Source: Pseudomonadota bacterium (lineage in GTDB: Bacteria; Pseudomonadota; Alphaproteobacteria; Rhizobiales; JAKPQE01). Taken from it: a stretch of 64,000 nucleotides of DNA. The stretch covers positions 42,878 to 106,877 of the forward strand of contig JAKPQE010000026.1 in NCBI GenBank assembly GCA_029572955.1, read 5' to 3'. Below are positions 47,782-55,556 of this stretch, in pieces (position 1 is the stretch's first letter; each line of letters begins with the position of its first letter). A model generated the notes under the pieces. That model saw only the letters and a program-made list of their open reading frames with translations, had not been told where the DNA came from and made no database searches. The position numbers and the translations under genes are program-made.

Positions 47782-48000
47782 ATGGCCGGCAGGAAGACAG
47801 GGGCGGACAGCGCCAAGATCGAGCCGCTGCGGCCGCCCCGGCCCTGCCCGATCTGCGGCAAGCCTTCGGACCGCAAGGCCTATCCGTTCTGCTCGGCGCG
47901 CTGCGCCGACATCGACCTCAATCGCTGGCTGAAGGGCTCCTACGCCATACCGGTCGTCGAGGAAGACGGCGGCACGACGCCGGACGACGGGATCGACTGA
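47782..48000 (+). CDS. yacG: DNA gyrase inhibitor YacG
   Basis: A 72-aa zinc-finger protein. Four Cys ligands are present in [20 protein letters not shown] (Cys22, 25, 37, 41), followed by [16 protein letters not shown], the family end. In E. coli YacG binds GyrB and blocks DNA binding. An upstream in-frame ATG would add 13 residues before the usual start. It closes the maf cluster; the following 291 bp hold no gene. Confidence 0.95.
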   Translation: MAGRKTGADSAKIEPLRPPRPCPICGKPSDRKAYPFCSARCADIDLNRWLKGSYAIPVVEEDGGTTPDDGID

Positions 48001-48241
48001 TACCAAGAGCCTTGGATCGTGACCCATCCGATGGAGCCGGATCTGCTCGATCGGGCAGGCGCGGTGCGAAGCGCGATACGGGATCTCGGTCGGGCGAGGC
48101 AACACACCCGAGGGGCCGGGTTCTTTCCGCCGTGGCGTTGTCGCGCCTCGCTCGCGGTACTGAAACGGCCGACGCGGCCGCCTCCCCCACGAAGCGACCG
48201 CGTCGTCGTGCCAAGGCCGCCGAGCGGCCTCGACCTCTCGT

Positions 48242-48292
48242 CTGTCGCGTTTGCCGACGGCGAAGCGGTTTCCGCCTCGCCTCGAAACGCTC
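48242..48292. repeat. Dispersed intergenic repeat, copy 2
   Basis: A 51-bp element matching 12140-12190 at 45 of 51 positions without gaps. The core is GGCGAAGCGGTTTCC followed by GCCTCGCC. It abuts, and by one base overlaps, the stop codon of the small secreted-protein gene on the minus strand, mirroring the setting of copy 1. Confidence 0.7.
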
Positions 48293-48501
48293 TATTCGCA
48301 CTTCACCTCATAGGCCGTGCTGCCCGGCGCGTTGCTGATCTTGTAGCAATGCTGCGAGCCGTCGTCGTTGACGCACTCCTTCCACGACGTGCCGTCGCCC
48401 TGGTCCATCCAGTCGGTGCAGCTCGGCTCGGCAACGGCGATGGCCGCGCCTGCGGCGAGGAAGGCCGCCGCTCCGGCGATCATCAGCTTGCGGGTATTCA
48501 T
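48292..48501 (-). CDS. Small secreted Cys-containing protein, 69 aa
   Basis: The ATG follows AGGAGCTGAGAG, a strong ribosome site. Residues 1-24 form a signal peptide (MIAGAAAFLAAGAAIAVAEP). The mature ~45 residues contain four Cys (SCTDWMDQ, KECVNDDG, QHCYKIS, VKCE), enough for two disulfides, so it is likely a periplasmic or secreted compact domain. The family is not recognised. It shares with the 85-aa protein at 12.2 kb the small size, the signal peptide, and a copy of the same repeat at its 3' end, but no clear sequence similarity. Confidence 0.78.
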   Translation of the reverse strand: MNTRKLMIAGAAAFLAAGAAIAVAEPSCTDWMDQGDGTSWKECVNDDGSQHCYKISNAPGSTAYEVKCE

Positions 48502-48765
48502 CTCTCAGCTCCTCATCCAGGGTGGAATTCGGCGCCGGCATGCAAGAAACCCCTGCCGCCGCAGCGCCAGACGCCCTTTGCCCCAAACTTTTCGAAGATC
48601 TTGTTTCTGTTCTTTTCTTTTATTCTTTTCGACGACCTAAATATATCATCGCCGAATTCTTGCCGATGCCATGTCATTTCGCCGCAGCATCGGCGCGCGC
48701 CGAAACAGAGGCGCGGCCGGGCGATGGCGTCGCCGGCCGGCGAGCGGCCCGGGAAGGGATTGCGA

Positions 48766-49896
48766 TCAACGGAAGGCGAAGGCCTTGGCGAAGCCGTGCA
48801 CCGGCAGGACGCGATAGGCGGCACCGCCCTTCTCGCTCTCGACGTCGTATTTGCCGAAGGTCTCGCGGTAGATGAAGTAGACGCGGCCGTTCTGCTTCAC
48901 ATAGCCGACGATGACGACGCAGTGGCCGGCATAGGTCGGGATCGGCAGGCGGTCGCCATAGACCTTCACGGTGCCGGCCTCGGTCGACATGCCGCCTGCC
49001 TTGTTGTGGCCGCCCTCGGCCTGGTCGCGGGTGAAGCGGAAGCGCACCGAGGCGTAGAGCGGTCCGTCCTTGTCCAGCGCCTCGACGAGCGGGGCGGAGA
49101 AGCGCGCCGGGTCGGGGACGATGCGGCGCACCGGATCGTCGTGCAGCAGCTGCACCGGCTTCAGATCGAGGAAATCGGAGACGCGGGCCTCGTGGACGAC
49201 GCCGGGCAGCGTCGCATCGTCGGCCTTCAGCACGGCGTTCCGCGGGAAGGCGCCGGCGCCGGCCATGGCGATGATCTTGGCAAAGCCGTCCGGGCTGAAC
49301 GGGATCGCGTTGCCCTCGACCGGGTCCTTGTAGAGCCGCAGCGTCGTGAAGCCCGAGCCGAACTCGCCGGTCCTGGCGAAGCGGTAATAGAGCGCGTCGA
49401 TCTTGCGGCCGTCATAGCCGCGCTCCGTGCGGCCATGGGCCCAGGAGCGATAGCTGCCGAGCGGCCGGCCTTGGCTGAGGTAGAACCAGTCGATCAGCGT
49501 CGAGGCCGAGGTGCTGGCGCATTTGTAATGGCCGAGGCGGCGCTCCGGCCGATAGACCCAGGCCGGGTCGGGTGCGTGCTCGCGGTTCATGCGGGCGACC
49601 CAGGCCTCGTCGTCCTCGAGGTTCTTGTAGGGCAGCCGGGTCAGCACATAGGGCAGGATGAACATCTCGCCGCCGGCGACCGCATGGCGGCCTTCGGCAA
49701 GGCTGGCGATGTTGAGCGGCAGGCCCTGCGGCGCCGACCAGATCGGATCGTCGTAGTCGGGAAGGATCGGGAAGGTCCTGGAGGCGGGCACGGCGGCGAG
49801 CCGGCCGATATCGGGCACGGCAACGCCGCAGCCGGCGAGAACCAGCCCCATCATCGCCACGAGACACGCCGAGCGCAGCGCCTGCCCTATTTTCAT
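48766..49896 (-). CDS. C39-like papain-fold lipoprotein
   Basis: A 376-aa predicted lipoprotein. The lipobox VLAGC puts the lipidated residue at Cys23, so it is anchored in the envelope after LspA processing. A candidate catalytic Cys126 begins a helix in GHYKCASTSASTLIDWFY, and His325 lies in YAGHCVVIVGYV, followed by RVYFIYRETFG in place of the usual Asn/Asp-Gly end. This Cys...His-VVVGY pattern is that of the C39-like peptidase superfamily. Activity is inferred only. The start at MKIGQALRSA was chosen because it begins the signal peptide. It is divergent from the GH10 gene. Confidence 0.72.
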   Translation of the reverse strand: MKIGQALRSACLVAMMGLVLAGCGVAVPDIGRLAAVPASRTFPILPDYDDPIWSAPQGLPLNIASLAEGRHAVAGGEMFILPYVLTRLPYKNLEDDEAWVARMNREHAPDPAWVYRPERRLGHYKCASTSASTLIDWFYLSQGRPLGSYRSWAHGRTERGYDGRKIDALYYRFARTGEFGSGFTTLRLYKDPVEGNAIPFSPDGFAKIIAMAGAGAFPRNAVLKADDATLPGVVHEARVSDFLDLKPVQLLHDDPVRRIVPDPARFSAPLVEALDKDGPLYASVRFRFTRDQAEGGHNKAGGMSTEAGTVKVYGDRLPIPTYAGHCVVIVGYVKQNGRVYFIYRETFGKYDVESEKGGAAYRVLPVHGFAKAFAFR

Positions 49897-50093
49897 CGCC
49901 CCCAACCCCGGTTTTCCCGGTTGTTCCAGCCGAATCCCGGCATTTGCCGGGACTCTAGACGGATCGGCGCCGGTGCGAAAGTCGCAGATCGGCCACAGCA
50001 GCCGGCGAAATTGCCTGGCCCCGTATTTGCGAGGCCGACGGGGACGACCAATCGGGCCGTCCCGTATCGGGACGGGCGGCGGAGCATGTGACG

Positions 50094-51224
50094 ATGACGG
50101 CAAGGTACCCCGGCCTTCGAACGACGCGGCGGGAGGCGCTGGCGCTCCTCGGCGCCGGGGCGGCGGCGCTCGCCTGCGGGACGCTTCCGCGGCCGGCCCT
50201 TGCAGCCGCAGGACCGGGTCTCGGCGCGCTCGCCGCCAAGGCCGGCGTCGCCTTCGGCGCCTCGGTCGCGGCCGAGATCGAGCGCGACGACGCCTATCGC
50301 GCCCTCTATGCCCGCGAGGCGGCGATGCTGACCACCGACTGGGCGCTGAATTTCGGCAATATCCGGCCCGATCGCGACACCTTCGCCTTTGCCGACGGCG
50401 ACGCCATGCTTGCCTTTTCGCGCGAGATCGGCGCCCCCTTGCGCGGCCATGCGCTGATCTGGAACGAGGACCGGCCGGACTGGCTGATGGCGCTTTCCCC
50501 TGCCGAGCGGCGGCGGGTGTTCGACGCCCATATCGACAAGGTGGCGGCGCGCTATGCCGGCAAGCTGCACTCGTGGGACGTCGTCAACGAGCCGTTCTGG
50601 CCGGGACACGGCCTTGCCGGCGGCTGGCGCGACGGCCCCTGGCTCGAGGCGTTCGGCCACGACTATGTCGCCCGTGCGTTTCGCCGCGTGGCGGCCGTCG
50701 ACCCCAAGGCAAAGCTCGTCCTCAACGAGGCCCATTCGGAAAGCGCCGACGAACTCGGCGGCGAGATCCGCGACAATCTCGAACGGCTCGTCGACAGCCT
50801 CCTCGATGCCGGCGTCCGGCTCGACGCGATCGGCCTGCAGGGCCACCTCTCCTCGCAGCTCCGCTACGACTGGGATACCTTCGGCGCCTTCCTCGAACGC
50901 CTCGCGGCACGCGGCCTCGACATCTACATCACCGAGCTCGACGTCGACGATACCGGCTTTGCCGAGGACATCGACGCGCGCGACCGCGAGACCGCCGCGC
51001 TCTATGGCGACTTCCTGAAGACGGCGCTCGCCGTGCCGGCCGTCAAGGCGGTGATCACCTGGCAGCTCTCGGACCGCTACAGCTGGTATCGCAACCAGCT
51101 TCTGGCGCGCGAGCCGGGCGCCATCCGCCTGCCGCGGCCGCTGCCGTTCGATGCGGCCCTCGAGGCCAAGCCGGCGCGCGACGCACTCGCCGAGGCGTTC
51201 TCGCGCCGTGCCCGGGGAGAGTGA
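50094..51224 (+). CDS. GH10 family glycosidase (endo-1,4-beta-xylanase-like), Tat-exported
   Basis: A 376-aa enzyme. A twin-arginine signal (TTRREALALLGAGAAAL) precedes an Ala-rich h-region, so it is probably exported folded. The GH10 acid/base is Glu166 in SWDVVNEPFW and the nucleophile Glu281 in YITELDVDD. GHALIWNEDRPDW replaces the usual GHTLVWHSQ, so a substrate-contacting His is Asn here. GH10 enzymes cut beta-1,4-xylan and some act on related glycans; the target may be an unusual one. The ATG nine nt after GGAG is preferred over a GTG two codons upstream. Confidence 0.88.
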   Translation: MTARYPGLRTTRREALALLGAGAAALACGTLPRPALAAAGPGLGALAAKAGVAFGASVAAEIERDDAYRALYAREAAMLTTDWALNFGNIRPDRDTFAFADGDAMLAFSREIGAPLRGHALIWNEDRPDWLMALSPAERRRVFDAHIDKVAARYAGKLHSWDVVNEPFWPGHGLAGGWRDGPWLEAFGHDYVARAFRRVAAVDPKAKLVLNEAHSESADELGGEIRDNLERLVDSLLDAGVRLDAIGLQGHLSSQLRYDWDTFGAFLERLAARGLDIYITELDVDDTGFAEDIDARDRETAALYGDFLKTALAVPAVKAVITWQLSDRYSWYRNQLLAREPGAIRLPRPLPFDAALEAKPARDALAEAFSRRARGE

Positions 51225-51343
51225 AAATCTCGTGTTTTTCCCGGCGCTTAACGAAAACCCGGCAGGCAGACTTGCACAATCTGCCGCGCTGTGGCAGTAG
51301 TGCCGGCGCTTCGGCGCATCGCGCGTCGACACGCCCCCGGTTC

Positions 51344-51418
<75 letters not shown>

Positions 51419-51497
51419 GTTTTTCAATAAGACAGCATCGACGGCATCGCGGGCGCGACAGCGCCTCCGACAGGCGTTGGCAGGTGCCGCGTCCCGC

Positions 51498-52100
51498 CTA
51501 GAGCAGATCGGCGATGATGGCGCGCACCTCGGCCGGGCTCATCGGACAGTCGTCCGGGTCGGTTGCCCGGTGACCGGGATGGAGCAGCGTCGTCTTGTCG
51601 TAGGGGCCGCTTTCCGGCGCCGCGAGCGCCGCCAGCGCCGCCGCGATCCGGCGGCGGGCCGCCGCGTCGGCCGGCACCGCGAGGGCCTCGGCGATCCCGG
51701 CGATCGCCGCTTCGGGCGCGCCGACGATATCGGCGAAGTCGATCTCGCAGTCGGTGCGCGCCGCCCAGTGGTCGTAGACGTCCTTCTGGTGGCGGTAGCG
51801 CGAGCGGATGGCCTCGGCGTCGGTATCGAGCCAGCGCATGCGCACGAGCGAGGCAAGGCACTCCTCGAACGGCCGCCAGGTCGTCAGCGTGACGTCGGGC
51901 TCGAAGGTCAGGTGACTTTCGAAATGCACTTTCACGAGGTGATGGCCGGCGGGATCGGCCGGATCGTAGTCTTCGACCCAGGCGGCATGGGCCGGCTTGC
52001 CGGCAGCTTCCAGCAGCAGGCGGGCGGCATTGAAGAGCCAGGTGCTGCCGGAACGCGGCATCCCGGCCGCGACAATAATCACCGGCTTTCGATCGACCAT
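51498..52100 (-). CDS. Small sulfotransferase-like protein
   Basis: A 200-aa P-loop protein. The PAPS 5'-phosphosulfate loop AAGMPRSGSTWLFNAARLL lies at residues ~11-29, and TLTTWRPFEECLASLVRM is consistent with the helix that follows the 3'-phosphate-binding Arg/Ser. It is shorter than most sulfotransferases (250-300 aa), and may be a minimal form or act only on a small acceptor. The acceptor is unknown. The ATG of MVDRKPVII was chosen; the open frame continues far upstream over phaC as a shadow. It lies 80 bp after phaC on the same strand. Confidence 0.75.
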   Translation of the reverse strand: MVDRKPVIIVAAGMPRSGSTWLFNAARLLLEAAGKPAHAAWVEDYDPADPAGHHLVKVHFESHLTFEPDVTLTTWRPFEECLASLVRMRWLDTDAEAIRSRYRHQKDVYDHWAARTDCEIDFADIVGAPEAAIAGIAEALAVPADAAARRRIAAALAALAAPESGPYDKTTLLHPGHRATDPDDCPMSPAEVRAIIADLL

Positions 52101-52180
52101 CGCCCGCGCGCCTCCGAAAACGATCCCCGCCTGCCGCGATACTGCCGGATCGGCGGCCGCAACGGAATGCCGGCGACGCC

Positions 52181-53971
52181 TCAGCGCTGGAACACGTAGG
52201 TGCCCGGCGCCGCGGCGAGCGGCGGCAGGCCGTCGTCGGGCGCGCCCATCGGCGGCGGCGCGATGCGCTCGGGGCTCGAGCGGACGGCGAGCCAGCGGGC
52301 CCATTCCTCCCACCAGCTCCCCTCCCTTCGGGTCGCGGCGGCGAGCCATTCGTCCGGGCCGGCGCAGGGCTGGTCGAAGCGCTTGTGGGCGACGCGGTAG
52401 CGCCGGCGGGCGTGGCCGGGCTCGCTGACGATGCCGGCATTGTGGCCGCCGCTGGTCAGCACGAAGGTCACGTCGGTGTCGGCGAGGTAGTGGATCTTGA
52501 AGACCGAGCGCCACGGCGCGACATGGTCGCGCTCGGTGCCGACGGCGAAGATCGGCACGCGGACGTTCTGCAGCGCCGCGGGGCGACCCTCGACCATCAG
52601 GCGGCCGGTCGCCAGCTCGTTGTCGAGATAGAGACGCTGCAGGTATTCCGAATGCATGCGGTAGGGCATGCGCGTCGTATCGGCGTTCCAGGCCATCAGA
52701 TCGTTCATCGGCGCGCGCTCGCCCATCAGGTATTCGCGCACCATGCGCGACCAGACGAGGTCGTTGCTGCGCAGCATCTGGAACGCCCCGGCCATCTGGT
52801 CGGCCGACAGGTAGCCGCGGTTCCACATCATCGCGTCGAGCACCCGCATCTGGCTGTGATCGATGAAGAGGGCGAGTTCGCCGGGCTCGGTGAAATCGGT
52901 CTGGGCGGCGAGCAGGGTCATCGTGGCGAGGCGGTCGTCGCCGGCATGGGCCATGGCGGCGGCGGCGATGGCGAGCAGCGTGCCGCCGAGGCAATAGCCG
53001 GTCGCGTGGACCTTGCGGCCGGGCAGGATCCGGGCGATGGCATCGAGCGCCGCCATGACGCCGAGGCGGCGATAGTCGTCGAGGCCGATGTCGCGATCCT
53101 CGGGGCCGGGATTGCGCCAGGAAACGGCGAACACCGTGTGGCCGGCGCCGACGAGATAGTGGATGAGGGAATCGCCCGGTGCGAGGTCGAGGATGTAGTA
53201 CTTCATGATCCAGGCCGGCACGATCAGGATCGGCTCGGCCCCGACGGTCTCGGTCTCCGGCGCATATTGGATCAGCTCGATGAGGTGGTTGCGATAGACC
53301 ACCTTGCCCGGCGTGACGGCGACGTTCTTGCCCGGCACGAAGTCTTCCGCGCCGACCGGCGGGCGGCCCGAAGCGAGCCGGGCGACGTCCTCGCGCCAGT
53401 TGGCGAACCCTTCGCGGAAATTGGCGCCGCCGCTCGCCAGCATCTTCTCCATCACCTCGGGGTTGGTGAAGGGATTGTTGGTCGGCGAAAACATGTCGAG
53501 GATCTGGCGGGCGGCGAAGGAGACGACGTCCTCGTGATGCGGGCTGACGCCCGGGACGTCGTGGGTGACGCCGTGCCACCATTGCTGCTGCAGCAGGAAG
53601 GCCTGCGCCCAGAAGCAGTAGGGATGCTTGTGCCAGGCCGGCGAGGCGAAGCGGTAATCGCCCGGCAGGGGCTCGATGCAGGGCTCGTCGGCGCCCGGCG
53701 CGCTGGTCATCACCCGCTCGGTCAGCCGGGCGGCCTTGCGCATCGCCTTGGCCATGAGTTCGAGGCGCTTGCCGGGCGCGGCGGCGAGGTGGACCGCCCA
53801 GTCGATATAGGCAAGGCCGAGCGAGACCGGCGACAGGCCGCCGGTCGCCTGGGCGAGGAGGCCCGCACTCATCCGGTCGATGGCGCGGAACATCTCGTCG
53901 CCGCCGTCCGGATCGCCTCCGGTCGGGGCGGCCGGAGCTGCGGGCGTCGGCAGTCGCGAAGAAACGTTCAT
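52181..53971 (-). CDS. phaC: Class I-type poly(3-hydroxyalkanoate) synthase
   Basis: A 596-aa alpha/beta-hydrolase-type polymerase. The nucleophile is Cys327 in the lipase-like box GYCLGG, with the catalytic Asp in VGTERDHVAPW and His in SGGHNAGIV; the N-terminal PhaC domain has NPFTNPEVMEKMLASGG and the conserved FVPGKNVAVTPGKVVYRN. It polymerises (R)-3-hydroxyacyl-CoA into PHA granules. The ATG follows GAGGA at 8 nt. No phaA, phaB, phaP or phaR is adjacent, so it may be a second, accessory synthase; its monomers could come from the MaoC hydratase. Confidence 0.93.
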   Translation of the reverse strand: MNVSSRLPTPAAPAAPTGGDPDGGDEMFRAIDRMSAGLLAQATGGLSPVSLGLAYIDWAVHLAAAPGKRLELMAKAMRKAARLTERVMTSAPGADEPCIEPLPGDYRFASPAWHKHPYCFWAQAFLLQQQWWHGVTHDVPGVSPHHEDVVSFAARQILDMFSPTNNPFTNPEVMEKMLASGGANFREGFANWREDVARLASGRPPVGAEDFVPGKNVAVTPGKVVYRNHLIELIQYAPETETVGAEPILIVPAWIMKYYILDLAPGDSLIHYLVGAGHTVFAVSWRNPGPEDRDIGLDDYRRLGVMAALDAIARILPGRKVHATGYCLGGTLLAIAAAAMAHAGDDRLATMTLLAAQTDFTEPGELALFIDHSQMRVLDAMMWNRGYLSADQMAGAFQMLRSNDLVWSRMVREYLMGERAPMNDLMAWNADTTRMPYRMHSEYLQRLYLDNELATGRLMVEGRPAALQNVRVPIFAVGTERDHVAPWRSVFKIHYLADTDVTFVLTSGGHNAGIVSEPGHARRRYRVAHKRFDQPCAGPDEWLAAATRREGSWWEEWARWLAVRSSPERIAPPPMGAPDDGLPPLAAAPGTYVFQR

Positions 53972-54129
53972 CGGCCAGATCCTCGAACTCTCGCGGCGGA
54001 CCCGCGACGCCACCCTCGTCGAAGGGTAGCGCGGCCGCCGCAACGCGCCTATTCGACATCGGTTCGATGAAATGATCGTTGACGGGACGGTGCGCCGCGC
54101 CCGCTCGCGGGCGCGGCCGGCCGTCGCAC

Positions 54130-55473
54130 TCAGCGTTCCGAGAAGGCCGTCTCGACCGCGTTGTAGACCGGCTTCAGGATGTAGCGCAGCAGCGACTTGT
54201 CGCCGGTGATGATCTGGCCCTGCACCACCATGCCCGAGAAGATCGGCTTGATCAGGCGGTTCGATTCGATCGCCTCGAGATCGAGCGAGACTTCGGCCTT
54301 GTAGTAGTATTCGCCGTCCTGCTGGCGCTGGTAGGTGGTCGGCGAGATGCTCTCGACATTGCCGTAGAGGATGCCGTCGCGCTGCATGTCGTAGGTCGAC
54401 ACGATGAGGCGGACGCGGTTGCCGGTCTCGATGTAGCCGATGTCGTTGGGCAGCACCTGCAGCTCGGCGATCAGCTTGCCCTCGACGGGCACGATCTCGA
54501 CCACCGTCTCGCCGGGCTTGATCACCGCCCCGGCTTCCTTCGGGGCGACCGAATGGACGATGCCGCCGGCCGGGGCGCGGATCACCAGCCGCTCGACGCG
54601 GTCGCCGTACTTGGCGAGGATCTCGCGGTTCTCGGCAAGCTGCGCCTGCGCCTTGGCGAGGTTCTCGGCGAGCGTCTGGTTTTCCTTGGCGATCTCTTCC
54701 TTCAGGACCGTTTCGGCTTCCTTCAGCGCCTCGGTGGCGTTGGTGAGACCGTGGAAGGTCTTGGAATGGTCGGCCTTGAGCTGCAGCAGCGAACTCTCGG
54801 CGGTCAGCACCGAGTTGCGCGAGGCAAAGCCCTGGTCGGCGAGGCGCTTGCGGGCGGCGAACTTGGCTTCCTCGAGTTCGACCTGACGATCGAGGGCGGC
54901 GAGCTGGTCGCGCATCAGCGTCTCTTCGGTGCGCTTCTGCTGGACGCGGCTCTCGAACGCGGCAAGGGTCGAACGGCGGCGCTCCTTCTCGACTTCGTAG
55001 AGGCGGCCGTGTTCGGCGACGAGATCGGCGAACATCGCCCTGTGGCGCTCGAAATCGGGGGTGCGGTCCTCGAGGACCGCCGACAGGCGCTCCACTTCCA
55101 TCTCGAAATTGGCGACGCGGGCCTCGATCTGGCCGTTCTCGCCGGAGGCCTGCACTTCGGAGAGATAGACGAGGGGATCGCCCTTGGCGACCATCTGGCC
55201 GGCATGCACGGCGATCGAGCGCACGATGCCGCCTTCGAAATGCTCGACCGAGAGCACCGATCCCTGCGGCACGATCTGACCCGGCGCGATGCTCATCTCG
55301 CGGATCGGCACGAGGCCGGCGAGCAGGATCGCCGCGAAGACAGCAAGGCTTAGGACCGTCAGGATGTGCCTGAGGCTCTTCAAACGCACATGGCGCTCGA
55401 CCTCGACCGGGATGCCGAAATGCCTCGGATCCCCGAACGTCCTGTCAGCCGACCCGAACAGAGACAAACTCAT
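54130..55473 (-). CDS. HlyD-family type I secretion membrane fusion protein
   Basis: A 447-aa periplasmic adaptor with a single membrane helix (residues ~36-56, LTVLSLAVFAAILLAGLV), an N-terminal barrel half SVEHFEGGIVRSIAVHAGQM, a long coiled-coil hairpin (~115-310) and a C-terminal barrel with GRVRLIVS-like (NRVRLIVSTYD) and FSGMVVQGQIITGDKSLLRY, the standard HlyD/LapC end. It joins the inner-membrane ABC protein to an outer-membrane TolC channel. It lies 83 bp after the ABC pair, with an A+T-rich gap that could hold its own promoter. Confidence 0.94.
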   Translation of the reverse strand: MSLSLFGSADRTFGDPRHFGIPVEVERHVRLKSLRHILTVLSLAVFAAILLAGLVPIREMSIAPGQIVPQGSVLSVEHFEGGIVRSIAVHAGQMVAKGDPLVYLSEVQASGENGQIEARVANFEMEVERLSAVLEDRTPDFERHRAMFADLVAEHGRLYEVEKERRRSTLAAFESRVQQKRTEETLMRDQLAALDRQVELEEAKFAARKRLADQGFASRNSVLTAESSLLQLKADHSKTFHGLTNATEALKEAETVLKEEIAKENQTLAENLAKAQAQLAENREILAKYGDRVERLVIRAPAGGIVHSVAPKEAGAVIKPGETVVEIVPVEGKLIAELQVLPNDIGYIETGNRVRLIVSTYDMQRDGILYGNVESISPTTYQRQQDGEYYYKAEVSLDLEAIESNRLIKPIFSGMVVQGQIITGDKSLLRYILKPVYNAVETAFSER

Positions 55474-55556
55474 AACGCTACGCCGGACACTCTTGAACTG
55501 CGGACATGTTAGCTACTTAACGTTAATTTTGTCTGATCAGCACAAATCGGCCGGAT

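Noticed and set aside
48001..48241. Possible gene in the gap after yacG
   Set aside because: Frames here lack ribosome sites and family likeness; only a short CCAAG/CTTGG inverted repeat and the dispersed repeat are visible.
51050..51062. GTGATCAC inside the GH10 gene as a further GntR operator
   Set aside because: Within a coding region, with different flanks, and far from polyamine genes; chance occurrence.
52385..54070. Plus-strand frame of 561 codons over phaC
   Set aside because: Antisense to a PHA synthase with intact catalytic residues; composition typical of a shadow.
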